Below, in pieces: positions 6,196-14,245 of a stretch of 64,000 nt of DNA. A model generated the notes under the pieces. The model did no database searches and was not told where the DNA came from. It saw nothing but the letters and a program-made list of their open reading frames with translations. Location of the stretch: NCBI GenBank assembly GCA_046052145.1, contig JBJOMW010000003.1:62001-126000 (forward strand), in the 5' to 3' direction. A program made the translations under genes and the position numbers. The stretch comes from Falsiroseomonas sp046052145 (GTDB lineage Bacteria > Pseudomonadota > Alphaproteobacteria > Acetobacterales > Acetobacteraceae). Position 1 is the stretch's first letter. The number at the start of each line of letters is the position of its first letter.

Positions 6196-9095
6196 GCCAA
6201 AGCGCGATCCAGCAGGCGGATGGCGTGCACCGCCTCACGCGCCGCGAGGTCGCCGATCTGGTGGCGGCAGGAGGTGCCGTCGGCCACGACGAAATGCTCC
6301 TGCTGCACCTTGCGGATATGCGGCAGCAGGGAGAGTTCGGCCATTGCCTTGCTGACGGGCAGGTTCTTCGCCTCATAGCCGAAGGCGCCCGCCATGCCGC
6401 AGCAGGAGGAGGTGATCGGCACGACCTTGAGGCCCGGGATCCGCGTCAGCATCGCGACCGCAGCTGGGAAGGCGCCGAAGGCCTTCTGGTGGCAATGGCC
6501 ATGCACATGCGCCTCGCTCGCGATGGGCTTCAGCTGCAACGCGGGCTTCGTCTCCGCGATCCACTCGCTGATCAGCTTCGCGCGGGCCGCGAGCTTCTCC
6601 GCCGCCTCACCCGGCAGCAGGGCGAGGAACTCGTCCCGCAACGTCATCAGGCAGGAGGGCTCGAGGCCGAGCACGGGGCTCTCCCAGCGCGAGAGAACCT
6701 CCAGCGTGCGACGCGCTTCCGCGCGCGCTTCGGCGACCATGCCGGCGGCGAGGTAGGTGCGCCCATCATCCAGCGGCCGCGTGCCGGAGGGCGGGCGCGC
6801 CACCGCAGGATCAGCGCCGGCGGCGCGCAGCACGCGCAGCGCTGCGCGCAGGTTCTCCGGCTCAAAGTAGCGGTTGAACAGGTCGGGCAGCAGGATGACC
6901 TCGTTCGCGCGCCCATCCGGCTCGCGGCATTCCCAATCGTGGAAGGCGTCGCGCCGGAAGCGCGGCAGCTTGCGGTCGGCGAAGCCGATCAGGCCGGGCG
7001 CGCCGGGGATCATCGCCGGCCAGTTCACGAAGGGTGCCAGCATCGCGGCATAGGGCGCCCAGCGCGGCATGGAGGCGATCATGCGGTCCTTGAACGCGAG
7101 GCCGCGCGCGGCGTTGCGTGCCGCCGCCGCCTCGACCTTCATCTTCGCCATGTCCACGCCGGTCGGGCATTCGCGCTTGCAGCCCTTGCAGCCGACGCAG
7201 AGCGAGAGCGCATCCGCCACCTCGTCGCTTGCCAGCCCGCCCGGAATCTGCCCGGTCAGCGCCAGCCGCAGCGTATTGGCGCGCCCGCGCGTGACATGCT
7301 GCTCGTCGCGCGTCGCGCGGTAGGAGGGGCACATCGTGCCGGCATCGAATTTTCGGCAGGTGCCATTATTGTTGCACATCTCGACCGCGCCCAGCAGGCC
7401 GCCTTGGGGCCCTGGCCAGGCGGACCAGTCCATCGCGGGCGTGATGGCGGCGGGCGTGTAGCGGTCGTGGTAGCGCAGCAGCGACCGGTCATCCATGCGC
7501 GGCGGATGCACGATGCGGTTCGGGTTCAGCAGCCCATGCGGCAGGCCCTCCCGCGCGGGGTCGAAGGCGTCCTTGACCTGTTCGAAGGCGCGCACGATGC
7601 GCGCGCCGAACATCGGCTCGTGGAATTCGCTCCGCACGATGCCGTCGCCATGCTCGCCGGAATGGCTGCCCTTGTATTCGCGCACCAGCGCGAAGCACTC
7701 TTCCGCAATCGCGCGCATCTTCTGGACGTCCGCGCCATCCTTCATGTTCAGCACAGGGCGGACATGCAGGCAGCCGACGGAAGCGTGCGCGTACCAGGTG
7801 CCCTTGGTGCCGTGCTTCTCGAAGACGTCGTTGAGGCGCTCGGTGTAGTCGGCGAGATCGTCCAGTGCGACGGCAGCGTCCTCGATGAAGGAGACGGGTT
7901 TCCCGTCGCCCTTCATGGACATCATGATGTTGAGGCCCGCCTCGCGTACCTCCGCGACCTGCGCCTGGAAGCCGGCATCGGTGACGCGCACCACCTGCCC
8001 GGGCAGGCCGAGATCGCCCATCATCTCCTCGAGCCGGTCGAGGGCGGCCAGCAGCGGCGCATCCTCCTGCCCGTGGAATTCCACGATCAGCAGGCTGTCG
8101 GGCTCGCCGATCAGGATCTTCTCGATCGTGTTGCGATAGATCGGGATGGAGCGGCCGAGCTCGATCATCGTCCGGTCCACCAGCTCCACAGCCTCGGGGT
8201 CGAGCGTCACCAGGTGCCGCGACGCTTCCATCGCGCGGCGGAAGGAGGGGAACTGGCAGATGCCAAGCACCTTGCGCGGCTTGATCGGCCAAAGCTTGAG
8301 GTCGAGCGCCGCTGAGAAAGCCAGCGTCCCCTCGCTACCGACCAGCAGCCGCGCGAGGGAGGAACGGCCTTCGGCGCGGGCGGCTGGCGTCAGCGCATCC
8401 AGGTTGTAGCCGCCGACGCGGCGCAGCTGCTCGGGGAAGCGGGCGGCGATCTCCTCCGCCTCCCGCACGCCGATCTGGCGGAGCTTCGCGACCAGCTCCG
8501 CGACCTGGCCCGGAACCTCGGGGCCGAGATTGTCCGGCAGCTCGCCGAAGCGGAACCGCGCGCCATCGGCGAGGATCGCGTCGATGGCGCGGACATTATC
8601 CGCCATCAGCCCGTAGCGGATGGATTTGGAGCCGCAGGAATTATTCGCCGCCATGCCGCCGATGGTGCAGCGCATCCAGGTGGAGGGGTCTACCGGATAG
8701 AACATCCCCTTGGGCTTTAGCGCCTCATTCAGCGCACCCAGCGTGATGCCGGGCTGCACCGTCGCGGTGTCGCCGTCCACGGACAGCACGTTGCGGAGGT
8801 ACTTGGTGCAATCCACCACCAGTGCGCGGTTGACGGTCTGGCCGCATTGGCTGGTGCCGCCGCCGCGCGGCAGCACGGGCACGCCTTCCTCGCGGCAGAT
8901 CGCCATCGCGGCCGCGACATCCTCGGCCGTGCGGGGCACCAGCACGCCGATGGGTTCCATCTGGTAGATCGAGGCGTCGGTCGCATAGCGGCCCCGGTCG
9001 CCCGCGCCGAACAGCACCTCGCCGGAGGTCTCGCGCGCCAGCCGCGATGCGAGCCGGCTGTCCCCGATCCTGGCTGTCCCGGTGATGGCGTTCAT
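6192..9095 (-). CDS. FAD-linked oxidase fused to Fe-S/CCG module (D-2-hydroxyacid/D-lactate dehydrogenase type)
   Basis: A 967-aa fusion of a GlcD-like flavoprotein and a GlcF-like iron-sulfur module. The N-terminal FAD-binding PCMH domain shows VPVLPRGGGTSQCGQ and CTIGGMAANNSCGSKS. The C-terminal half carries two 4Fe-4S motifs, the second CVGCKGCKRECPTG, then Cys-rich segments LEPSCLMTL, HGHCHQKAFG and SSCCGMAGAFG. Such fusions (YdiJ/Dld-II type) oxidise D-lactate or another D-2-hydroxy acid at the membrane and feed electrons to the respiratory chain. ATG 9095 has GGAGGGG about 6 nt upstream; a longer frame reaching 9164 has no such signal. The exact hydroxy acid is not determinable. Confidence 0.88.
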   Translation of the reverse strand: MNAITGTARIGDSRLASRLARETSGEVLFGAGDRGRYATDASIYQMEPIGVLVPRTAEDVAAAMAICREEGVPVLPRGGGTSQCGQTVNRALVVDCTKYLRNVLSVDGDTATVQPGITLGALNEALKPKGMFYPVDPSTWMRCTIGGMAANNSCGSKSIRYGLMADNVRAIDAILADGARFRFGELPDNLGPEVPGQVAELVAKLRQIGVREAEEIAARFPEQLRRVGGYNLDALTPAARAEGRSSLARLLVGSEGTLAFSAALDLKLWPIKPRKVLGICQFPSFRRAMEASRHLVTLDPEAVELVDRTMIELGRSIPIYRNTIEKILIGEPDSLLIVEFHGQEDAPLLAALDRLEEMMGDLGLPGQVVRVTDAGFQAQVAEVREAGLNIMMSMKGDGKPVSFIEDAAVALDDLADYTERLNDVFEKHGTKGTWYAHASVGCLHVRPVLNMKDGADVQKMRAIAEECFALVREYKGSHSGEHGDGIVRSEFHEPMFGARIVRAFEQVKDAFDPAREGLPHGLLNPNRIVHPPRMDDRSLLRYHDRYTPAAITPAMDWSAWPGPQGGLLGAVEMCNNNGTCRKFDAGTMCPSYRATRDEQHVTRGRANTLRLALTGQIPGGLASDEVADALSLCVGCKGCKRECPTGVDMAKMKVEAAAARNAARGLAFKDRMIASMPRWAPYAAMLAPFVNWPAMIPGAPGLIGFADRKLPRFRRDAFHDWECREPDGRANEVILLPDLFNRYFEPENLRAALRVLRAAGADPAVARPPSGTRPLDDGRTYLAAGMVAEARAEARRTLEVLSRWESPVLGLEPSCLMTLRDEFLALLPGEAAEKLAARAKLISEWIAETKPALQLKPIASEAHVHGHCHQKAFGAFPAAVAMLTRIPGLKVVPITSSCCGMAGAFGYEAKNLPVSKAMAELSLLPHIRKVQQEHFVVADGTSCRHQIGDLAAREAVHAIRLLDRALA

Positions 9096-9237
9096 GCGTG
9101 CCCCTCCACGGTGCAGGGGATTAGCGCGGGTGGGGCGGCGGGTCGCATCTATAATGCTCATCAATTCTAGCGGGCTTACTCATTGGCAGGACGCATGGCC
9201 AGAGGCTAGACAGCGCCCAGCAAAGAGGACCCGTCCC

Positions 9238-10422
9238 ATGGCCTATTTCCAGTCCAAGCCGACCGCCGGCCGCCATTTCCTGCAGATCCCGGGCCCGAGC
9301 AACGTGCCGGACCGCGTGCTGCGGGCGATGGACAACCCGACGATGGACCATCGCGGCCCTGATTTCGGGCTGATGGGCAAGGCCGTGCTGGAGAAGGTCA
9401 AGGCCGTCTTCAAGACCAAGTCCCATGTGGTGATCTACCCCGCCTCCGGCACCGGGGCGTGGGAGGCGGCGCTGGTCAACACGCTCTCGCCCGGCGACCG
9501 CGTGCTGATGTGCGAGACCGGCTGGTTCGCCCATCTCTGGCACGAGATGGCCACCCGCCTGCAGATCGTCCCTGACTACATCCGCACCGATTGGCGCCGC
9601 GGCGCCGACGTCGAGGCGATCGAGGCGAAGCTGCGCGAGGACAAGACGCACAGCATCAAGGCCGTCTGCGTCGTCCACAACGAGACGAGCACGGGCTGCA
9701 CGTCCCGCATCGACGAGGTCCGCAAGGCGATGGACGCCGCCGGCCATCCGGCGCTGCTGCTGGTGGACACCATCTCCTCCCTCGGCAGCATCGATTATCG
9801 CCACGACGAATGGGGCGTGGATGTCACCGTCTCCGGCAGCCAGAAGGGCCTGATGCTGCCGCCGGGCCTCAGCTTCAACGCGGTCAGCGCCAAGGCGCTG
9901 AAGGCCGCCGAGACGGCGAAGCTGCCGCGCGCCTTCTGGGACTGGAAGCCGATGATCGCCTCCAACGCGACGGGCTACTTCCCCTACACGCCGGCGACCA
10001 ACATGCTCTACGCGCTCGACACCGCGCTCGACATGCTGCTGGCGGAAGGGCTCGACAATGTCTTCGCCCGCCACGATCGCCATGCGGAAGCCACGCGGCG
10101 CGCCGTGCGCCATTGGGGCTTCGAGATCCAGTGCGCCGAACCGCGCCACTATTCCTCCGCCCTGACCGCCGTGCGCCTGCCGGAGGGCCACAGCGCCAAT
10201 GGGCTGCGCGCGACGATCCTGGAGAAGTTCAACATGTCGCTCGGCAACGGGCTCGGGCAGCTGAACGACCGCGTGTTCCGCATCGGGCATCTGGGTGACT
10301 TCGGCGACCTGCAGCTGGTCGGCACGCTGGGCGGCGTGGAGATGGGGCTGCGTGCGGCCGGCATCCCGCACAAGTCGGGCGGGGCGCAGGCGGCGATGGA
10401 GTTCCTCTCCGGGAACGCCTGA
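9238..10422 (+). CDS. Serine-glyoxylate / alanine-glyoxylate aminotransferase-type class V aminotransferase
   Basis: A 394-aa PLP enzyme of fold type I, class V. The start (MAYFQSKPTAGRHFLQIPGP) has GAGGA upstream. The IPGPSNVP opening, SGTGAWEAAL block, LLLVDTISSLGS (PLP-nitrogen aspartate) and SGSQKGLM with the Schiff-base lysine at residue 203 match serine-glyoxylate aminotransferases, which convert serine plus glyoxylate to hydroxypyruvate plus glycine. Other serine-cycle genes are not in the window, so a role in glyoxylate detoxification is equally possible. It is divergent from the FAD-linked oxidase, which might generate a 2-oxo acid; the link is only positional. Confidence 0.85.
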   Translation: MAYFQSKPTAGRHFLQIPGPSNVPDRVLRAMDNPTMDHRGPDFGLMGKAVLEKVKAVFKTKSHVVIYPASGTGAWEAALVNTLSPGDRVLMCETGWFAHLWHEMATRLQIVPDYIRTDWRRGADVEAIEAKLREDKTHSIKAVCVVHNETSTGCTSRIDEVRKAMDAAGHPALLLVDTISSLGSIDYRHDEWGVDVTVSGSQKGLMLPPGLSFNAVSAKALKAAETAKLPRAFWDWKPMIASNATGYFPYTPATNMLYALDTALDMLLAEGLDNVFARHDRHAEATRRAVRHWGFEIQCAEPRHYSSALTAVRLPEGHSANGLRATILEKFNMSLGNGLGQLNDRVFRIGHLGDFGDLQLVGTLGGVEMGLRAAGIPHKSGGAQAAMEFLSGNA

Positions 10423-10436
10423 TCCGGGCTTGATCT

Positions 10437-10459
10437 GCGCGGAGGGTTTCCCTCCGCGC
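10437..10459. terminator. Strong intergenic hairpin, possible terminator
   Basis: GCGCGGAGGG (10437-10446), loop TTT, CCCTCCGCGC (10450-10459): a perfect 10-bp stem between the aminotransferase and the polyketide synthase genes. There is no T-tract on either side, so it may be a 3'-end stabiliser or an attenuating structure instead of a classical terminator. Confidence 0.45.
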
Positions 10460-10481
10460 TGGCCATCCCCACACTCGGGTG

Positions 10482-11546
10482 ATGGCCGAGGTCTTCATCA
10501 ACCGCATCGCGACCGCCGTGCCCCGCCATGAGTTGCACGGCGCCTTCCGCGCCTTCGCCGCGGCGAAGGCCGCGGCCGCTGGAGTTCAGCCCGCCTTCGC
10601 GCGCATGGATGCCCGCGCCGGCATCGCCACGCGCCATTCGGTGCTGGAGCCGTCCCTGCCGCTCGGCTCCGGCACGGAATGCGGCTTCTATCGCGCGGGC
10701 AGCGCCTTTCCGACCACGCGCGCGCGCATGGCCCGCTACGAGGCCGAGGCGCCGGCGCTGGCCGACCTCGCCTTCGCGCGGCTTGGCCTCGCGGCGGAAG
10801 CGCCGCGGATCACGCATCTGGTGCTAGCCACCTGCACGGGTTTCGTCGCGCCCGGTCTCGACCGCCATCTGGTCGAGCGGCACGGCCTGCCGCGCGGGGT
10901 GGAGCGCACCATGGTCGGCTTCATGGGCTGCCAGGCGGCGATCAACGCGCTCAAGCTCGCCTGGCACATCGTCCGCAGCGAACCCGAGGCGCGCGTCCTG
11001 GTCTGCTGCCTCGAGCTCTGCACGCTGCACCTCCAGGATACGGCGGCGCTGGAGCAGCTGCTGTGCTTCCTGCTCTTCGCCGATGGCTGCGCCGCCGCGC
11101 TGGTCAGCGCCGAGCCCACTGGCCTTCGTCTGGAGGGGTTCCGCAGTCTGGTGATGCCGGAAGCGGCGGAGATGATCACCTGGCGCATCGGCAATGACGG
11201 CTTCGACATGACGCTGTCCGGCCTCGTGCCAATCACGCTGGCCCACGCGCTGCCCGACTTCGCGCCCGAGATGCTGGATGGCCGCGCGCCCGCGGAGATC
11301 GATCTCTGGGCGGTGCATCCGGGCGGGCGATCCATCCTGGACGGGGTGCAGAACGGGCTCGACCTGCCACAAGCGGCGCTGGCCACCAGCCGCGCAGTGC
11401 TGCGCGACCACGGCAACATGTCCTCCGCCACGGTGATGTTCGTGCTCGCCGCGATGATGCGCAGCGCGGATCGCGGGCAGCGCGGCGTGGCGCTCGCCTT
11501 TGGCCCCGGTCTCTCGGCCGAGAGCATGCGTTTCCGGGTCGCCTGA
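10482..11546 (+). CDS. Type III polyketide synthase (chalcone/stilbene synthase-like)
   Basis: A 354-aa homodimeric ketosynthase that primes on an acyl-CoA and extends with malonyl-CoA without an acyl carrier protein. The catalytic triad is visible: Cys150 in MVGFMGCQAA, His279 in WAVHPGGRS, Asn312 in HGNMSSATV. Length is slightly short for plant-type enzymes but normal for bacterial members. Bacterial relatives mostly make alkylpyrones or alkylresorcinols; the product here is unknown. ATG 10482 follows an in-frame GTG at 10479. It heads a cassette with a methyltransferase (2-nt gap) and a flavoprotein (4-nt overlap), which probably tailor the polyketide. Confidence 0.9.
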   Translation: MAEVFINRIATAVPRHELHGAFRAFAAAKAAAAGVQPAFARMDARAGIATRHSVLEPSLPLGSGTECGFYRAGSAFPTTRARMARYEAEAPALADLAFARLGLAAEAPRITHLVLATCTGFVAPGLDRHLVERHGLPRGVERTMVGFMGCQAAINALKLAWHIVRSEPEARVLVCCLELCTLHLQDTAALEQLLCFLLFADGCAAALVSAEPTGLRLEGFRSLVMPEAAEMITWRIGNDGFDMTLSGLVPITLAHALPDFAPEMLDGRAPAEIDLWAVHPGGRSILDGVQNGLDLPQAALATSRAVLRDHGNMSSATVMFVLAAMMRSADRGQRGVALAFGPGLSAESMRFRVA

Positions 11547-11548
11547 CC

Positions 11549-12229
11549 ATGCCGCGCATCATGGCGGATGAGATCATGGACGACCCGGCGCAGTCCGAGG
11601 CCGATTTCCGCGCCGCGCTGGATGGGCTCGAGACGCTGAACCGCCTGACCTTCGCACATGTGCCGCTGACGCGCTTTCTGGATCGTCTGGTGCGGGAGGA
11701 GGGGCTGACCAGCCTTTCGCTGCTCGATGTCGGCGCAGGCGGGGGCGATGCGCTGCGGGCGGTTGCGCGCTGGGGCGCGAAGCGGGGCGTGGCGCTCGAC
11801 CTCTGGGGTCTCGACCGTAGCCCCTGGGCCGAAGGCTACGCGCGGGCGCGCGGCACGCCGGCGGGGTGGATCACCGCGGATCTCTTCGACCTGCCGGCGG
11901 AGCGGCGCTTCGATCTGGTGGTCTGCGGCCTGTTCGCGCATCACTTGCCCGATGCGGAGCTGGTGCGCTTCCTGCGTTGGCTGCCGACGCATGCCACGCG
12001 GCGCTGGCTGATCCTCGACCTGCACCGGCATTGGATCCCCTGGGCCGCGGTCTGGGCCGGCACGCGGCTGCTGCGGATGCATCCGATGGTGATCCATGAC
12101 GGGCCGGTCTCCATCAACCGCGGCTTCGTCCGTGCCGATTGGGTGCGGCTGCTGGCCGAGGCTGGCGTCGCGGCAGAAATCCGCTGGGTCGCGCCCTTCC
12201 GCTGGGCGGTGTCGGGGCGCGGCGGATGA
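11549..12229 (+). CDS. Class I SAM-dependent methyltransferase of the polyketide cassette
   Basis: A 226-aa protein with a standard class I methyltransferase fold. Motif I is LLDVGAGGGDALRAV, the following acidic strand LDLWGLDRSPW, and the motif IV region DLVVCGLFAHHLPDAELVRFL. It starts 2 nt after the polyketide synthase stop and its stop overlaps the flavoprotein start, so the three genes are one translational unit. The expected role is O- or C-methylation of the polyketide product, an inference from this recurrent gene trio. Start could be ATG 11549 or ATG 11561. Confidence 0.85.
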   Translation: MPRIMADEIMDDPAQSEADFRAALDGLETLNRLTFAHVPLTRFLDRLVREEGLTSLSLLDVGAGGGDALRAVARWGAKRGVALDLWGLDRSPWAEGYARARGTPAGWITADLFDLPAERRFDLVVCGLFAHHLPDAELVRFLRWLPTHATRRWLILDLHRHWIPWAAVWAGTRLLRMHPMVIHDGPVSINRGFVRADWVRLLAEAGVAAEIRWVAPFRWAVSGRGG

Positions 12230-13302
12230 GCGGGGTGGTGATCGTCGGCGGCGGGCCCGCCGGCAGCGCCGCCGCGATCGCGCTGGCGCGCGCGGGCCTC
12301 AGCCCGCTGCTGATTGAGCGTGAGGCGGTGGCGTCCGAAAAAGTCTGCGGCGAATTCCTGGCCGAGGATGCGGCGCGGCTGTTGGCCTCGCTCGGCCTCG
12401 ACATCGAGGCGCTCGGCGCGGTGCCGATCCGCCGCGCAATGCTGGGCGCGGGCCGGGCGTGCGCTGAGATGCCCTTGCCCTTCGCCGCCTGGGGCCTGCC
12501 GCGCGCGCGCCTCGATGCCGCGCTGCTGGAGGCTGCGGCCGCGGCGGGGGCGGTGGTGCATCGCGGCGTCGCGGTCGCCGCGGCGACGCGCGACGGCACC
12601 GGCTGGGCGCTGCGCCTGGCCGATGGCGGGGCCCTGGCGGCACCACGATTGGTGCTGGCCACCGGCAAGCACGAGTTGCGCGGCCTGCGCCGCCCGGTGC
12701 TTGGCGGGGCGCTGGGCGTGAAGCTGCCGCTGGCGGGCACGATGGCGGAAGCGGCGATCGCCCTGCTGGCCTGCCCCGGCGGCTATGCCGGGCTGCAGCC
12801 GCGCCCGGGCGGGGGCGCCAATCTGTGCGCCGCGCTCGACCCGGCCGCGCCTGGCGCCGCGGCCGCGGCCCGCTCGGCCGAGGCCTTCCTCGCCCATGTC
12901 GCGGGTGGTTCTGCGCTGGCGGAGCGGTTGCTGCGCGACCTCCGCCCGGTCCTGTCGCGGCCGCTGGTGGTCGCAGGCGTGCCTTACGGGTTCCTGCATC
13001 GTGGCGGCGGGGCGGAGCCGTTCCGGATCGGCGACCAGGCGGCGGTGATCCCGAGCTTCTGCGGCGATGGCGTCGCGATGGCGCTGGGCTCGGGCCTCGC
13101 CGCCGCGGCGGCGCTGGGCCGGGGCCTGCCGGCGGCCTCGCACCACGCCGCGCGCGCAGCGGGCCTGGCTGGTGGGATGCGGATGGCGGGGCTTATGTCA
13201 TGGCTGGCCGCGCGGGCACCGAGCCTGGTGGTCGGCGGCGTGGCGCTGGCGCCTGGGGCAGCGCGGTGGGTGGCGCGTCGGACGCGGCTTGGCCTGGTAT
13301 GA
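12226..13302 (+). CDS. FAD-dependent oxidoreductase (geranylgeranyl-reductase/monooxygenase-like)
   Basis: A 358-aa flavoprotein. Residues 3-20 (GVVIVGGGPAGSAAAIA) are the dinucleotide-binding Rossmann motif, ending in LLIEREAVASEKVCGEF, the signature of the geranylgeranyl reductase-like branch. The second FAD-contacting motif appears as IGDQAAVIPSFCGDGVAMAL near residue 270. It probably oxidises or reduces the polyketide made by the upstream synthase. ATG 12226 overlaps the methyltransferase stop by 4 nt. A hydrophobic C-terminal stretch may associate the enzyme with the membrane, in line with a lipid-like product. Substrate unknown. Confidence 0.85.
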   Translation: MSGVVIVGGGPAGSAAAIALARAGLSPLLIEREAVASEKVCGEFLAEDAARLLASLGLDIEALGAVPIRRAMLGAGRACAEMPLPFAAWGLPRARLDAALLEAAAAAGAVVHRGVAVAAATRDGTGWALRLADGGALAAPRLVLATGKHELRGLRRPVLGGALGVKLPLAGTMAEAAIALLACPGGYAGLQPRPGGGANLCAALDPAAPGAAAAARSAEAFLAHVAGGSALAERLLRDLRPVLSRPLVVAGVPYGFLHRGGGAEPFRIGDQAAVIPSFCGDGVAMALGSGLAAAAALGRGLPAASHHAARAAGLAGGMRMAGLMSWLAARAPSLVVGGVALAPGAARWVARRTRLGLV

Positions 13303-13318
13303 ACGTAGGGGGGCGGGC

Positions 13319-13347
13319 TTGACCCCTGCGCCTTGGGTCGCCATACG
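13319..13347 (+). promoter_or_regulatory. Promoter of tRNA-Glu
   Basis: TTGACC (13319-13324), 17-nt spacer, CATACG (13342-13347), giving a start near 13354, ten bases before the mature tRNA. The -35 box matches five of six consensus bases. Confidence 0.6.
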
Positions 13348-13363
13348 GCGTCGGCCACGGCAC

Positions 13364-13439
13364 GTCCCGTTCGTCTAGAGGCCTAGGACACCAGCCTTTC
13401 ACGTTGGCAGCACGGGTTCGAATCCCGTACGGGACGCCA
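13364..13439 (+). tRNA. tRNA-Glu (anticodon TTC)
   Basis: A complete cloverleaf: acceptor GTCCCGT paired with ACGGGAC, anticodon loop CTTTCAC (anticodon TTC), T arm ACGGG-TTCGAAT-CCCGT, discriminator G and an encoded CCA at 13437-13439. No terminator is evident directly downstream. Confidence 0.95.
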
Positions 13440-13585
13440 ATCTTGCTTTGTGCACCGTACTGACCTTGCCGGTGCCACTTCAGGCAGCCGTCCAGGGTCT
13501 TCCGGCCATGTCCGGGAGCGCTTGGGGAACTGCGCACCACGTTGCGTACTCCTCCCTCGATCTCATCTCAGGCATCCAGGCACAC

Positions 13586-13911
13586 TCAGCCGCAGTTCTT
13601 CGCCGCGGCATCGGCAAAGCCCTTCATCAGGATCTCTATGGGCAGGATCGGCCCGCTGTCGTCTGCCATCGCAGCCGCGGCTGGTCGGTCCAGGGCAGAG
13701 GGGATGGTCGAGAGATCGTAATTGCGCAGTCCCACCGCTTGAAGCGCCGCCAGCGTCTCGATCGTTGTCACGCGCTCAGCGGCATCCTCCGCAAGGTGCT
13801 CGTGGTTCCGGACATCGCGAAGCAGTTGGCGGCGTAGCCATGCCACCACGCCGCCGCGCGTTCCGCCTCGCTGAGGGCTTCAGAGAGGATACGATGCGCC
13901 CACCGGCGCAT
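13586..13911 (-). pseudogene. Possible frameshifted remnant of a small hypothetical gene
   Basis: From ATG 13911 one minus-strand frame reads MRRWAHRILSEALSEAERAA and on to AWWHGYAAN, with natural-looking composition, then degenerates and stops near 13770. A second frame overlapping from about 13849 continues with LLRDVRNHEHLAEDAAERVT and ends at 13586 (FADAAAKNCG). Joined at about 13840 they would give one protein of roughly 108 aa. I do not recognise the family and see no good ribosome-binding site, so this may be a decayed gene or chance. Reading accuracy across the junction would decide. Confidence 0.3.
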
Positions 13912-14171
13912 CAGCGGAACGCAGTGTGCCCACTAGCCGGAGCAGCCTGCCTCCCGTCCGGGCAAACAGGGAGAAGGCTCCGCCCTGGCATCGGGGCCGT
14001 TTGCGGGCGGATCCCGGACATCTAAAGGCCAGCCATCCCGGCATCGCCCGGCGCCAGCGGTACGGCGCCCTCAGGCGGGGGGCCGAATCCCGCCAGCCGC
14101 CCCCACCTGAGCGCCGGCAAGCCACGCGCCCAGCCCGATACGGTTCTGCCGTGCGGCAAGCACGGTCCGTT

Positions 14172-14188
14172 TTGGCATGACGCTTGCT
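14172..14188 (+). promoter_or_regulatory. Sigma-54 (RpoN) promoter of the peptide-type ABC operon
   Basis: The sequence TTGGCATGACGCTTGCT matches the -24/-12 consensus YTGGCACGNNNNTTGCW at every defined position except one (T for C at the seventh base). The GG and GC are separated by exactly 10 nt. Transcription would start near 14199, leaving a leader of about 47 nt before ATG 14246. It implies an NtrC-like enhancer-binding activator and probably nitrogen control. Confidence 0.7.
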
Positions 14189-14245
14189 GCTCGGGCGGGC
14201 CGACGTGCAGAATGCTGGCGTCTGGGAAAGAAACGGAGATGACGA

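Larger units (their letters stand above)
13440..14245. other. 806-nt region without a confident intact gene
   Basis: This stretch between tRNA-Glu and the ABC operon contains no convincing intact coding frame on either strand. It holds a possible frameshifted gene remnant on the minus strand (13586-13911) and the sigma-54 promoter of the ABC operon at 14172-14188. The 3' flank of a tRNA followed by broken coding sequence is what an old integration site can look like. No direct repeat of the tRNA 3' end was seen by eye. Confidence 0.5.

Noticed and set aside
5529..8315. A 928-codon open frame antisense to the FAD-linked oxidase and DUF924 gene
   Set aside because: It crosses two well-supported genes on the other strand and has typical shadow composition (Arg/Ala/His repeats) with no domain.
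6192..9164. Longer start for the FAD-linked oxidase at 9164
   Set aside because: ATG 9095 has GGAGGGG at good spacing and the extension has no family similarity.
9238..10422. Evidence for a serine-cycle methylotrophy locus
   Set aside because: Only the aminotransferase is present; no hydroxypyruvate reductase, malyl-CoA lyase or glycerate kinase gene in the window.
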